From Cyclobacteriaceae bacterium (GTDB lineage Bacteria; Bacteroidota; Bacteroidia; Cytophagales; Cyclobacteriaceae): 64,000 nt of DNA. Positions 1 to 8,861 of this stretch are shown piece by piece (position 1 is the stretch's first letter; each line of letters opens with the position of its first letter). Below the pieces are notes generated by a model. It had not been told where the DNA came from. It ran no database searches and saw nothing but the letters and a program-made list of their open reading frames with translations. A program made the position numbers and the translations under genes. The stretch covers positions 92,310 to 156,309 of the forward strand of contig JALHOT010000008.1 in the NCBI GenBank assembly GCA_022842845.1. The letters are read 5' to 3'.

Positions 1-70
1 AGACTTAATTCGACAATAAGCCAATGAAGCAGGTAATCTATGCTTATTTTTACCCAACAAATTTCGTTTT

Positions 71-754
71 ATGATGAAAACAGCTTTTTCTATTGTATTC
101 TCACTGATCACCTCAATTTTATTCGCACAGATACAAACAGGCAAGGCCTCTTTTTATGCCGATAAGTTTGAGGGCCGCCCCACTGCCAGTGGTGAGAAAT
201 ATAAGCACAGCAAACTCACAGCCGCTCACAAAACCCTGCCTTTTGGTACGAAGGTGCGTGTTACAAACCTCGGTAACAGCAAGTCTGTAGAAGTGGTGAT
301 TAATGATCGTGGTCCTTATGTTGATGATAGGGTTATTGATTTATCAAAGTCGGCTGCGGAGAAATTGGGTTTTGTTAACCAGGGATTGGCGGATGTAAAA
401 GTAGAGGTGGTAGATGCTGGTGATGGTAAAACCAGTGATACTCCCCGTCCTATTGGGAATGTAACAATTGAAGAGAAGGAGTTTTACAGTTTTGAAGTGG
501 AGCGAAGCAAGCCTTCGGGCTTTGGCGTTCAGATAGCTACGTACCAGGAATTGGTAAACCTGATGCGCCTAACCGATAATTTGAAAAAGTCATACCAGAA
601 AAAAGTAACGGTTCAGGTAAAAGTGCTGAATGGTGTGAAGTATTATGCTTTGGTATTAGGTCAGTTTCCTTCACGAAGTAAAGCTGAACAATTTCGCGCC
701 AGTGTGAAGGGAAAATTTCCGGATGCTTTTATTGTTGAGTTTGGTCGACTCTGA
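71..754 (+). CDS. rlpA: RlpA-like double-psi beta-barrel protein with SPOR domain
   Basis: Predicted secreted peptidoglycan-associated protein of the RlpA family, whose characterised members are septal lytic transglycosylases. A signal peptide spans about residues 1-19 (cleavage near LFAQ). A double-psi beta-barrel covers about 22-105, with the hallmark segment TASGEKY and the motif VINDRGPYVDDRVIDLS (residues 76-92, including the family's key Asp). The C-terminal third (about 150-227) looks like a SPOR domain that binds denuded glycan strands. Two ATGs sit side by side at 71 and 74; either could be the start. It appears to be a single gene, followed by a 315-bp stretch without a convincing gene. 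The family is clear; whether it has transglycosylase activity in this phylum is inference. Confidence 0.9.
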   Translation: MMKTAFSIVFSLITSILFAQIQTGKASFYADKFEGRPTASGEKYKHSKLTAAHKTLPFGTKVRVTNLGNSKSVEVVINDRGPYVDDRVIDLSKSAAEKLGFVNQGLADVKVEVVDAGDGKTSDTPRPIGNVTIEEKEFYSFEVERSKPSGFGVQIATYQELVNLMRLTDNLKKSYQKKVTVQVKVLNGVKYYALVLGQFPSRSKAEQFRASVKGKFPDAFIVEFGRL

Positions 755-1069
755 ATATGCTTAGGATCACCTGGCCTTATCATCTGGCTGCTTCTCAACA
801 TCATGTCTTCGAAAGTGCCTATGGCTGTTTTGGGATTTGGAAAAACTCTTTGTGCAGTCTGAGGCCTATATGGACACTCAACTCTGAAAAAACATCAAGC
901 AGACATTATCTCCAAGATCGTAATGGATCAATGGCAATCGAATAAAACTTCTAATAACTTTCATGGCAATGTGTAAATGCATGCCAACAAAATGGGGAGG
1001 CATGCAAAAAGTATTATGAAGTAGAATAATGTATTAGAGAATTAATTAGTCAACCTCAATCTGATTAAA
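755..1069. other. Gene-free interval, possible decayed coding remnant
   Basis: This 315-bp stretch lies between the rlpA-like gene and a membrane protein gene. The only ATG reading frame (757-945) encodes 62 residues with no recognisable family, no hydrophobic pattern and many Trp, His and Cys residues, which suggests chance translation. Another forward frame has a short hydrophobic run interrupted by a stop. I see no tRNA, strong terminator or repeat. It could be decayed coding sequence or plain intergenic DNA. Confidence 0.4.
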
Positions 1070-1741
1070 ATGATAGAAGCACTGCCTTTTTATGTGAGCT
1101 ACCTGTTTTTGGCTACTACTGTATTAACACTGTGGTTTTTTTATCAGGCCAGTCGATCGAAGTTGGCAATTTTTGTTGTGCTTGCTTATGTGGCGCTGCA
1201 GGGTATTGTTAGTGATACCGGGTTCTATGCAGTTAATAATGTAATGCCCCCTCGCTTTATACTGCTTGTCTTGCCGGCATTGGCACTAATGATCATCATG
1301 TTTTCCACCAAGCAGGGTAAAGCCTTCATGGATAGTCTTGATCATACCTGGCTTACCTATTTGCACACGATTCGCATACCTGTTGAACTGACTTTGTACT
1401 TCTTGTTTATTCATCAGCTCGTGCCAGCGTTAATGACCTTCGAGGGTCGAAACTTTGATATTATCTCTGGAGTAACAGCACCCTTGATTGCTTACTGGGG
1501 TTATACAAGAAAAAAGCTATCACGGAATGTGCTCTTGGTATGGAATTTTGTTTGTTTAGCCTTGCTGCTCAATATAGTTTCAATTTCCATTCTGAGTGCT
1601 CAAACGCCTTTTCAACAATGGGCGTTTGATCAGCCCAATACTGGAGTACTTTATTTTCCATTTACCTGGTTACCAGGTTTTATTGTGCCCATGGTTTTGT
1701 TTTCGCATTTGGTCAGTATTCGGGCCCTGTTGAAGAAATAA
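1070..1741 (+). CDS. Polytopic membrane protein of unknown function
   Basis: I do not recognise a characterised family. The 223-residue product is almost entirely hydrophobic, with roughly six or seven predicted transmembrane segments: about 8-27, 33-50, 62-80, 100-120, 130-147, 155-175 and 195-217. The N-terminus reads MIEALPFYVSYLF, and short charged loops such as RKKLSR and the C-terminal ALLKK probably face the cytoplasm. There is no signal peptide, catalytic motif or cofactor site. It lies 64 bp upstream of the TauE-type exporter on the same strand, so co-transcription is possible. Hydrophobicity and codon pattern support a real gene. Function is unknown. Confidence 0.75.
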   Translation: MIEALPFYVSYLFLATTVLTLWFFYQASRSKLAIFVVLAYVALQGIVSDTGFYAVNNVMPPRFILLVLPALALMIIMFSTKQGKAFMDSLDHTWLTYLHTIRIPVELTLYFLFIHQLVPALMTFEGRNFDIISGVTAPLIAYWGYTRKKLSRNVLLVWNFVCLALLLNIVSISILSAQTPFQQWAFDQPNTGVLYFPFTWLPGFIVPMVLFSHLVSIRALLKK

Positions 1742-1805
1742 AAATCAGATTAATGATCCATACGCTTATCTTCAACTGGTCTTTTTATAATCCAGCGCTA
1801 TTGAG

Positions 1806-2594
1806 ATGATAGAAATTTTTGGTTATGTGGCTGCAGTGTTGGTAGGTGTTGTGCTTGGTTTATTAGGTGGAGGCGGCTCTATCTTATGCATACCAATTTT
1901 GGTTTACTTGTTTAACCTTGAGCCGGTGATTGCATCGGCTTACTCATTATTTATAGTTGGCATCACCAGCTTGATTGGGGCCATACCTAAGTACAGGCAG
2001 CAATTGATGAGTTTGCGAACAGGGATTTTTTTCGGAATACCCTCTATCATTGGCATCTTTATTACCCGTAAATGGATAGTGCCTTCCATTCCAGAGGTGC
2101 TTTGGCAGTCAGACAATTTTATCCTGAGCAAGCGCATTTTGATTCTGGGTATTTTTGCCATCCTGATGGTGATGGCTTCCTTCTCTATGATTTTGGGTAA
2201 AAGAGAAGATGATTTGCCGGAACAAAGATTTAGAACGGTCTTGATTATTTTACAAGGTCTTTCTATCGGCTTCCTTACTGGCTTGGTAGGTGCAGGAGGT
2301 GGCTTTTTGATTATTCCTGCCCTTATATTTTTAACAGGCCTCAATTTTAAAATCGCTGTAGGCACCTCTCTTTTCATTATCGCCATTAATTCTCTTAGCG
2401 GCTTTTTGGGCGATGTATTTAACTACCGCATCGATTGGTATTTTCTGTTATCGATCACACTATTGGCTGTGGCAGGCATATTTATTGGCAACACGGCTGC
2501 TACCAAAGTATCCTCAGGAAAACTCAGGAAAGGTTTTGGTTGGCTTACCTTATCTATGGGTCTTTGGATATTAATAAAAGAAGTGTTTCTATAA
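1806..2594 (+). CDS. TauE/SafE family sulfite/anion exporter permease
   Basis: Integral membrane permease of the TauE/SafE family (formerly DUF81), whose members are thought to export sulfite, sulfoacetate or other organosulfur anions. The 262-residue protein shows the family's internal duplication: a glycine-rich helix start (GLLGGGGSILCIPILVYL, about residue 19) is echoed in the second half (GLVGAGGGFLIIPALIFL, about residue 160). About eight transmembrane segments can be drawn, with a short charged loop around GKREDDLPEQRF in the middle. Length is normal for the family. The start ATG follows the upstream membrane protein by 64 bp. The substrate cannot be read from the sequence. Confidence 0.9.
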   Translation: MIEIFGYVAAVLVGVVLGLLGGGGSILCIPILVYLFNLEPVIASAYSLFIVGITSLIGAIPKYRQQLMSLRTGIFFGIPSIIGIFITRKWIVPSIPEVLWQSDNFILSKRILILGIFAILMVMASFSMILGKREDDLPEQRFRTVLIILQGLSIGFLTGLVGAGGGFLIIPALIFLTGLNFKIAVGTSLFIIAINSLSGFLGDVFNYRIDWYFLLSITLLAVAGIFIGNTAATKVSSGKLRKGFGWLTLSMGLWILIKEVFL

Positions 2595-2599
2595 GATCA

Positions 2600-2821
2600 T
2601 CAGGTGTGATGCACTTCAAAGCAGCGAATCAATACGGGTTCATATTGCTTTTTGAATTTTTTAAAGCACCATATTCTTAGTGTTTCAATTTCTTCGGTTA
2701 TGAGTAGGTTAATAGCCTTGCGCAGTTCTTTTTCAAAAAGAAAGGCATCGAAGCTCACCCGGACTAAAATGGATTTTACATATTTCAGCATGCTGCTGGT
2801 TTTGCGTAAGAAAGTGGCCAT
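2600..2821 (-). CDS. Small basic helical protein, conserved-looking hypothetical
   Basis: A 73-residue minus-strand reading frame fills most of the gap between the TauE-type exporter and batD. The product reads MLKYVKSILVRVSFD, then a helical stretch with FEKELRKAINLL and ETLRIWCFKKF. It is rich in Lys, Glu, Leu and Phe in an amphipathic pattern. It resembles short uncharacterised proteins that I associate with Cytophagales genomes, but that is memory rather than a search. The first Met at 2821 is used here; a Met ten codons in (2791) begins the better-looking part and may be the true start. It runs convergent to the exporter, with stop codons 5 bp apart. No function is proposed. Confidence 0.55.
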   Translation of the reverse strand: MATFLRKTSSMLKYVKSILVRVSFDAFLFEKELRKAINLLITEEIETLRIWCFKKFKKQYEPVLIRCFEVHHT

Positions 2822-2931
2822 AGGTGTATATTATTTCTTGAATATTAAACTCTTGTTGTAAATTTCGACTCTTCCATTGTCAGCTTGTGACATAATGGGT
2901 AGAAACGTAAAAATCCTGGCTTAGGTGCAGT

Positions 2932-4389
2932 ATGAACCGCTTTTTTTCGATTAAAAACTTTTGGCTGCTTTTAATGGTCTGCAGTGCATTTACTTTGCAG
3001 GCACAGCAAGTTCAAATTACGCTTGGCCCTGATGAGATTGGCGAAAATCAGGCCTGGACCATCACCATTACTGTTCAAAATGATCGCTTAAAGAGCTACG
3101 ATAACTTTCCTGAAATTCCCGGCCTCCGCAAACGAGGCACTTCCTCTCAATCCAGTACTAACATTGTTAATGGGCAGGTTTCGTCTTCGCAGAGCATTAT
3201 CATGACTTACCTGCCTGAAAAACAGGGAGTCATTACTATACCTGCCTTCAGCATGACTATTAATGGTACCAAGTATTCGGTGGCCAGCAAGAAGCTAAAA
3301 ATTGGGGCCCCGGTTCAACGACAACAAAGTGCCGATCCTTTTAGCAAATTCTTTAACAGAGATGGGCGCGATGACTTTTTTGGAAGAGGAGAGACAGAGT
3401 TTGTTGATGTAAAAGATGAAGCTTTTTTTGCGCTGACAACAAATAAAGATAATGTGTATGTGGGTGAGGGCTTTACTGCCACCCTTGCCTTCTATGTAAG
3501 TGATGATAACCGTGCCCCCTTGCAGTTTTATGAATTAGGAAAGCAACTCTCCGACATACTTAAGAAAATTAAGCCTGCTACCTGCTGGGAGGAAAATTTT
3601 AACATTGAAAATATCGAAGGCGAGGGTATAGAAATAGGTGGTAAAAACTATACCCAGTATAAAGTATACCAGGGAGTCTTTTACCCACTCAACACTGAGC
3701 CTATTGTGTTTCCGAGCGTAGGCCTCAAGATGATCAAGTATAAAGTAGCCAAGAATCCATCCTTCTTCGGGCAAAACAGACAAGAGGACTTTAAAACATT
3801 TTATTCAAAAGCCAAGACGGTCAAAGTGAAGGAACTTCCGCCCCATCCATTACGCGATGGTGTAGCGGTGGGTGATTATCGCCTTGATGAAAGGGCTGCT
3901 GCCTTTACTGTGGAAACAGGACAGAGTTTTTCATACCAGTTTAATGTGTACGGAGAAGGAAATATCTCTTCAATAGAGAAACCTGTATTGGGCAAGTCTG
4001 CTGCATTCGAATTTTATGAACCCAATGTACGGCAGGATATTAATCGAGAGAATGGGAGAGTAACCGGCACAAAGTCTTTCAACTATTTTATGATACCCAA
4101 AGAGCCGGGCGAGTATAGACTGTCAGACTTCTTTCAGTGGGTTTACTTTAATCCAACAACAGCCCGGTACGATACACTTAAGAGTACTTCATTCCTTACT
4201 GTAACTGGCGAAAGCCTGAAGGACGAAGCGATCAGCTCGAATGATTTGGGAAGTTTTTATGATAAAATCAGCAGCGTTGATAATACTTTACAGAAAAGAG
4301 GTGGCTCAGATTGGTTATCTGTTTTTGTTTTTGCTTTTACAGGCTTAGCACTTGCTTTATCTACCTATCTATTTTTCAAGAAGAGCTAA
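2932..4389 (+). CDS. batD: BatD family protein
   Basis: Exported, membrane-anchored protein of the BatD family (named from the Bacteroides aerotolerance operon). The signal peptide covers about residues 1-24, ending in LQAQQ. A typical BatD start follows (VQITLGPDEIGENQAWTITITVQN, where other members describe a beta-sandwich). An acidic/Arg-rich linker with FFNRDGRDDFFGRGE follows around 137-160, then a second beta-rich repeat region. A single C-terminal membrane helix (about 461-481) ends in FKKS. The length (485) is slightly short for the family. The moxR-batABCE partners expected next to it are absent; its neighbour is aroC, 53 bp downstream. Biochemical role is not established. Confidence 0.88.
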   Translation: MNRFFSIKNFWLLLMVCSAFTLQAQQVQITLGPDEIGENQAWTITITVQNDRLKSYDNFPEIPGLRKRGTSSQSSTNIVNGQVSSSQSIIMTYLPEKQGVITIPAFSMTINGTKYSVASKKLKIGAPVQRQQSADPFSKFFNRDGRDDFFGRGETEFVDVKDEAFFALTTNKDNVYVGEGFTATLAFYVSDDNRAPLQFYELGKQLSDILKKIKPATCWEENFNIENIEGEGIEIGGKNYTQYKVYQGVFYPLNTEPIVFPSVGLKMIKYKVAKNPSFFGQNRQEDFKTFYSKAKTVKVKELPPHPLRDGVAVGDYRLDERAAAFTVETGQSFSYQFNVYGEGNISSIEKPVLGKSAAFEFYEPNVRQDINRENGRVTGTKSFNYFMIPKEPGEYRLSDFFQWVYFNPTTARYDTLKSTSFLTVTGESLKDEAISSNDLGSFYDKISSVDNTLQKRGGSDWLSVFVFAFTGLALALSTYLFFKKS

Positions 4390-4442
4390 GCATAATCATT
4401 AAAACCAGTTAATAAGAAGTTCTGATCATCTAACCGGCATCT

Positions 4443-5513
4443 ATGAATTCGTATGGTACACTTTTTCGAATCACGACTTTTGGGGAATCTCACGGTCCTG
4501 CTATTGGTGTAGTAGTGGATGGCTGTCCGGCAGGTCTTGAAATCAATGAAGCATTTATTCAGCAGGAGTTGTCGCGGAGAAGACCCGGTCAGTCAAAGAT
4601 TACGACCCAGCGAAAAGAAGAAGATAGTTTTAAAATTTTATCAGGAGTTTTTGAAGGCAAGAGTACAGGCACGCCTATTGCGCTCCTCATTGAAAATCAA
4701 GATCAGCGCAGTAAGGACTACAGTCATGTCGAAAATGTTTTTCGCCCATCGCATGCAGATTACACCTATGAAGCAAAGTATGGATTTCGCGATCACCGTG
4801 GAGGAGGCAGAAGCTCTGCCCGTGAAACAGCGGCCCGTGTTGCCGCTGGGGCAATAGCTAAATTACTTTTGCAAGAGCAAGGTATCAACATCCAGGCATT
4901 TGTATCAAGAGTGGGAGATATAGTAACCCCACATTACACTTCACTGGATCTTTCAAAAACAGAAGACAACATCGTGCGCTGCCCTGATGGTGAAGTTGCA
5001 CAGAAGATGATTTCCCTGATTGATGCTGTTCGTTTGGAAAGAGATACGATTGGTGGCGTGGTTACTTGTGTGATTAAGAACAGCCCTGTAGGTTTAGGTG
5101 AACCAGTTTTTGATAAGCTGCATGCTGAGTTAGGCAAAGCCATGCTAAGTATTAATGCTGTTAAAGGTTTTGAATACGGCAGTGGCTTTGAAGGAGTTAC
5201 TTTACGCGGATCTCAGCATAATGATATTTTCTATACAGAAGATGGCAAGGTACGCACGAAAACCAATTTCTCTGGAGGTGTGCAGGGAGGCATTAGCAAT
5301 GGCGAAGAAATTTATTTTAATGTAGCCTTTAAGCCTGTGGCCACTATCATGCAAGATCAGGATACTGTTGATAAGGATAACAATCCGGCAGTGGTATCAG
5401 GCAAGGGCAGACACGATCCTTGTGTAGTGCCAAGGGCTGTTCCGATTGTAGAGGCCATGGCTGCTTTGGTGATGGCTGATTTTTTATTGAGAGCTAAGTC
5501 ATCAAAACTGTAG
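4443..5513 (+). CDS. aroC: Chorismate synthase
   Basis: Last enzyme of the shikimate pathway: it converts 5-enolpyruvylshikimate-3-phosphate to chorismate using reduced FMN, in the cytoplasm. The 356-residue length is standard. Signatures include the N-terminal [20 protein letters not shown], the arginine-rich [15 protein letters not shown], the [43 protein letters not shown] region (about 100-140), and the C-terminal [18 protein letters not shown] segment. The start MNSYGTL is the expected family start. It follows batD on the same strand and converges with the outer-membrane protein gene, with only 25 bp between the stops. Confidence 0.98.
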   Translation: MNSYGTLFRITTFGESHGPAIGVVVDGCPAGLEINEAFIQQELSRRRPGQSKITTQRKEEDSFKILSGVFEGKSTGTPIALLIENQDQRSKDYSHVENVFRPSHADYTYEAKYGFRDHRGGGRSSARETAARVAAGAIAKLLLQEQGINIQAFVSRVGDIVTPHYTSLDLSKTEDNIVRCPDGEVAQKMISLIDAVRLERDTIGGVVTCVIKNSPVGLGEPVFDKLHAELGKAMLSINAVKGFEYGSGFEGVTLRGSQHNDIFYTEDGKVRTKTNFSGGVQGGISNGEEIYFNVAFKPVATIMQDQDTVDKDNNPAVVSGKGRHDPCVVPRAVPIVEAMAALVMADFLLRAKSSKL

Positions 5514-5538
5514 TTGTTACTATTCAATTTGATCAGAA

Positions 5539-6660
5539 TCAATACGCCTCAGCAATATCGAGGTAGAAACCTTTTTGCTTTTGCTTGCCAAAACCTTGAT
5601 CAATGCGTACGTTCAGCTTATCGTTCTGGTTGATCATGATACGTAAACCAATACCGGCATTAGGTTTAAAACTTGAATCACCCAGGGTATACCACTCATT
5701 TGGTGTCAATGCTCCGCCAATCCACATATCTATGCCAATAAATTTCCAAAGACCTGCTCTATATTCAGCCTGAAAAGCATATAGGTTATTATATCGGTAA
5801 TATCCTGTGTAATAGCCGCGCATAACATTGCCGCCACCGATATCGGCCATGTCTTTAAATGGCACCTCGCCCTTGTTGGTGTTAATAAAAAGCTGCAAGG
5901 CCAATACATCGCGATCGCTCAACCAGCTTAGTGGAATGTATTTACGTGCATCCAATCGAACATTAATAAAGCGGTGGGAATCTTGTAACCAATTTGGGTT
6001 AGCCGATACTTGCAGTTCTGCAAAAACACCGGTACGCGGGTAGGTTTGGTTATCTCTGCTTTCGTAGGCGATGAGTGGTGCCAGGCCTATCAATTGATAA
6101 CCTGAATAGCCGGCAGGCCTGTCAGCATAGAAACTCCCATTCGGATCAGAAGAAATATTATACACTTTACTATAACGAGTAGCAAAGCCTGCATACAAGG
6201 CGTCTTTAATCTGCCAATTGAAACGAAAGTCAGCGTTGATTCTGTTATAGTTAATTGTAATTTCGTTTGACTTAGGCTCTTCCGTTTCAACCCCATAATA
6301 GAATTCAGGGAAATAAGTATAACTGAAACGGCCCTGAAAGATAAATTTATTAGCAGGGGCATAGATCCTCACCAGGTTCCCCCAGTCATATTGCTTATTA
6401 AGTGTGTATAAAAAATAGGTTTGTGCATACGACACTTTTGTGATGGGATCTGCACTTGTATTAAAGTTGGCAGCCATCAGAGCGCCAAAGCCTAATTTAG
6501 TTTCTGGCGAATAGTAGATAACCGGTAAGGGCGTAAAACGAATGCGTTTATGGTTACGCAGTGAATCTACTTGTCCGTGTAGATTTAGACTTACAGCAAA
6601 CAGTAAGGTAAAGGCGATAATTTTTAGCACAGGCTTCACAAGCGCATTGTTATGGCTCAA
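5539..6660 (-). CDS. BamA/TamA (D15 surface antigen) family outer membrane beta-barrel
   Basis: Predicted outer membrane beta-barrel related to the C-terminal barrel of BamA/TamA. The 373-residue product has a signal peptide (about 1-30, ending in LNLHGQ). Barrel strands follow directly, with patterns such as YYSPETKLGFGALMAANF, FIFQGRFSYTYF and FNVRLDARKYIP-like amphipathic runs. The conserved MRGY element (in GGNVMRGYYTGYYRYNNLY) is the D15-family counterpart of the VRGY/F loop. It lacks POTRA domains, so it is a barrel-only member and not the essential BamA. The C-terminus (KGFYLDIAEAY) ends in an aromatic residue as expected for barrel insertion. It is divergent from the symporter gene at 6800. 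The cargo or role is unknown. Confidence 0.82.
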   Translation of the reverse strand: MSHNNALVKPVLKIIAFTLLFAVSLNLHGQVDSLRNHKRIRFTPLPVIYYSPETKLGFGALMAANFNTSADPITKVSYAQTYFLYTLNKQYDWGNLVRIYAPANKFIFQGRFSYTYFPEFYYGVETEEPKSNEITINYNRINADFRFNWQIKDALYAGFATRYSKVYNISSDPNGSFYADRPAGYSGYQLIGLAPLIAYESRDNQTYPRTGVFAELQVSANPNWLQDSHRFINVRLDARKYIPLSWLSDRDVLALQLFINTNKGEVPFKDMADIGGGNVMRGYYTGYYRYNNLYAFQAEYRAGLWKFIGIDMWIGGALTPNEWYTLGDSSFKPNAGIGLRIMINQNDKLNVRIDQGFGKQKQKGFYLDIAEAY

Positions 6661-6799
6661 GATAAGTATATCATGTTGGTTTTAAAACGGGGCGTAGGAA
6701 TGCGCTTTTTTCAATGGCTGTCTTAATTTTTCGCTTATATTGCAAGCTTTTAACAATCGATTGCGGTGGCTCTAATGCTGCAGAAAAAAGTTTTATCAT

Positions 6800-8203
6800 A
6801 TGGAAGTTTCTTCAACCCCGCCAAAAAAATCACGCCTCACCCTATACATCATTATTGCATTGGTCTTGGGTATTATTGTTGGTTTCGCCCTTAATAAAAC
6901 TTATTTAGAAAAGGAAAATGTAAAAATTTCCCAGATCGATTCTTCTATCAAAGAACTCACGGCTAAGCTTGTGCAAGAAGAGGACAGCGTGGTAGTAGCG
7001 GGCTACGAATCAAAGATCCAATCTATGAATGAGGAGCGTAATGCTTCCCTTTCATTACGTGATAAAATGGTTGAGCCATTTTCACTACTAGCAGATATTT
7101 TCCTTCGCTTAATTAAAATGATTGTAGCGCCACTGGTATTTTCAACCCTGGTTGTGGGGGTGGCTAAACTTGGTGACATCAGTGCGGTGGGCCGCATTGG
7201 AGGAAAAACCTTGCTTTGGTTTTTAGCTGCATCTTTTATGAGTTTGCTCTTAGGTATGCTAATGGTTAATATTTTTCAGCCAGGCATTGCCATGAATCTT
7301 CCACTACCTACTGTAAATGAAACAGGTATTCAGGCAACTGGTCTTTCGTTGAAAACCTTCCTTCACCATATTTTTCCCGCCAGTGTTATTGATGCCATGG
7401 CAAAAAATGAGATACTCCAAATTGTAGTCTTCTCAATTTTCTTTGGTGTGGCTACCGCTGCTATTGGTGAGCAGGGCAAGATTGTGATTAAGGCCATGGA
7501 TGCCATTGCCCATGTAATTTTGAAAGTGACTGGTTACGTGATGAACTTTGCGCCAATAGCGGTATTTGGTGCAATGGCTGCCATTGTGGCCAAGCAGGGT
7601 TTAGGTATTCTCAAGACCTACTCCATTTTTATTGGTGAATTTTATTTTAGCCTGGGTCTGCTCTGGTTGCTATTGATTTTAGCAGGTTTCCTGGTGGTAG
7701 GAAAGCGTATTGTTTCTCTCATTAAAAGTGTTAGAGAGCCTATCATCCTCGCCTTTAGTACATCAAGCAGCGAAGCGGCCTTTCCCAAAACAATGGAGCA
7801 GTTACAGAAATTTGGCTGTAAGGATAAGATTGTAAGTTTTGTGCTTCCGCTTGGTTATTCTTTCAACCTGGATGGCAGCATGATGTACATGACTTTTGCC
7901 TCTTTGTTCATTGCACAGTCGTATGGTATGGATTTACCTTTGGCCACGCAATTAAGCATGCTTTTGGTACTTATGATCACCAGTAAGGGAATTGCCGGTG
8001 TACCGCGCGCCTCTTTGGTGGTTATAGCAGGCACCCTCGTTACTTTTAATATACCTGAGGCTGGCTTAGCACTTTTATTGGGTATTGACCCTCTGTTAGA
8101 TATGGGTCGTAGTGCCACTAACGTGGTCGGCAATAGCGTAGCTACAGCAGTAGTGAGTAAATGGGAGAATGCACTTGAAAGGCCGCAAGAGAACATTGTT
8201 TAA
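6800..8203 (+). CDS. Dicarboxylate/amino acid:cation symporter (DAACS family)
   Basis: Sodium- or proton-coupled transporter of glutamate, aspartate or C4-dicarboxylates in the inner membrane. Family landmarks are present: the serine-rich hairpin (STSSSEAAFP), the TM7 signature NLDGSMMYMTFASLFIAQ, the second hairpin SKGIAGVPRASLVVIAGTL, and the TM8 substrate site DMGRSATNVVGNSVATAVVSKWE. The Asp of the usual GD is Asn here, as in some dicarboxylate carriers. Unusually, about 50 charged, coiled-coil-like residues (about 35-88, including ISQIDSSIKELTAKLVQEED) are inserted between TM1 and TM2, making the protein 467 residues. The start follows the first ATG in frame. The substrate is not decidable here. 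Confidence 0.93.
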   Translation: MEVSSTPPKKSRLTLYIIIALVLGIIVGFALNKTYLEKENVKISQIDSSIKELTAKLVQEEDSVVVAGYESKIQSMNEERNASLSLRDKMVEPFSLLADIFLRLIKMIVAPLVFSTLVVGVAKLGDISAVGRIGGKTLLWFLAASFMSLLLGMLMVNIFQPGIAMNLPLPTVNETGIQATGLSLKTFLHHIFPASVIDAMAKNEILQIVVFSIFFGVATAAIGEQGKIVIKAMDAIAHVILKVTGYVMNFAPIAVFGAMAAIVAKQGLGILKTYSIFIGEFYFSLGLLWLLLILAGFLVVGKRIVSLIKSVREPIILAFSTSSSEAAFPKTMEQLQKFGCKDKIVSFVLPLGYSFNLDGSMMYMTFASLFIAQSYGMDLPLATQLSMLLVLMITSKGIAGVPRASLVVIAGTLVTFNIPEAGLALLLGIDPLLDMGRSATNVVGNSVATAVVSKWENALERPQENIV

Positions 8204-8230
8204 TTGTTTTCCGTTGGAACTATTCGTGCG

Positions 8231-8238
8231 TAATTTTG
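8231..8238 (+). promoter_or_regulatory. Putative Bacteroidota -7 promoter element for nfu
   Basis: TAATTTTG matches the TAnnTTTG consensus at all fixed positions and lies 26 bp before the nfu ATG. A clear -33 TTTG at the standard spacing is not obvious, so this is a moderate call. Confidence 0.4.
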
Positions 8239-8263
8239 TTCTTCTAATTCAACATCTTAACCT

Positions 8264-8842
8264 ATGTTACAAGCAGCACCAAAAAGCGTAAGCATATACC
8301 TGGAGTCTAACCCCAACCCTAATTCTTTAAAATTTGTCGTGAATGACATGCTGGTGCCCGAAGGCATGAGCTTTGACTTCCCGGATAAGGCGAGCGCTGC
8401 TAATGCACCCTTAGCACTCGAACTCTTTGAATACCCTGAAGTTGACCGTGTATTTTACATGAGCAACTTTATAACAGTTACAAAAAAAGAAGGGATAGAG
8501 TGGTTAGAAATTCAACACACTATTCGCGATCATATCAAAAAGTTTCTGGAATCAGGAAAGGCCATTATAGAAGTGCGCGATGAGGATTTTGCCCCTGAGC
8601 AGGAAGAAACAGAATCCATTAAAAAGATTAAGACCATTTTAGATGAGTACATCAGGCCAGCAGTTGAGCAAGACGGTGGCGCCATTACCTTCCATTCTTT
8701 CATTGATGGTGTAGTGAGTGTAAAACTACAAGGTTCATGCAGCGGTTGTCCTTCTTCTACAATTACACTCAAGGCTGGTATTGAAAATCTGTTCACCCGT
8801 ATGATGCCCGATGAAGTGAAATCAGTGGAGGCACTGGGTTAA
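8264..8842 (+). CDS. nfu: Nfu-type iron-sulfur cluster scaffold/carrier (NifU family)
   Basis: Iron-sulfur cluster carrier acting in the cytoplasm to deliver Fe-S clusters to apoproteins. Two domains are visible. An N-terminal Nfu_N domain (about residues 9-95) opens with IYLESNPNPNSLKFVVN. A C-terminal NifU-like domain (about 118-190) has DEYIRPAVEQDGGAITF and the cluster-binding CSGC motif (Cys159, Cys162) in QGSCSGCPSSTITLKAGIE. The 192-residue length is normal. It is a single gene with a possible promoter just upstream and a strong terminator at 8877-8902 that lies inside the opposing gene. No other suf or isc genes are in the window. Confidence 0.95.
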   Translation: MLQAAPKSVSIYLESNPNPNSLKFVVNDMLVPEGMSFDFPDKASAANAPLALELFEYPEVDRVFYMSNFITVTKKEGIEWLEIQHTIRDHIKKFLESGKAIIEVRDEDFAPEQEETESIKKIKTILDEYIRPAVEQDGGAITFHSFIDGVVSVKLQGSCSGCPSSTITLKAGIENLFTRMMPDEVKSVEALG

Positions 8843-8861
8843 TTCCAGTCATTCAATAATA

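Noticed and set aside
757..945. 62-residue plus-strand reading frame after rlpA
   Set aside because: No recognisable family, unusual composition and no plausible domain; treated as intergenic or remnant sequence.
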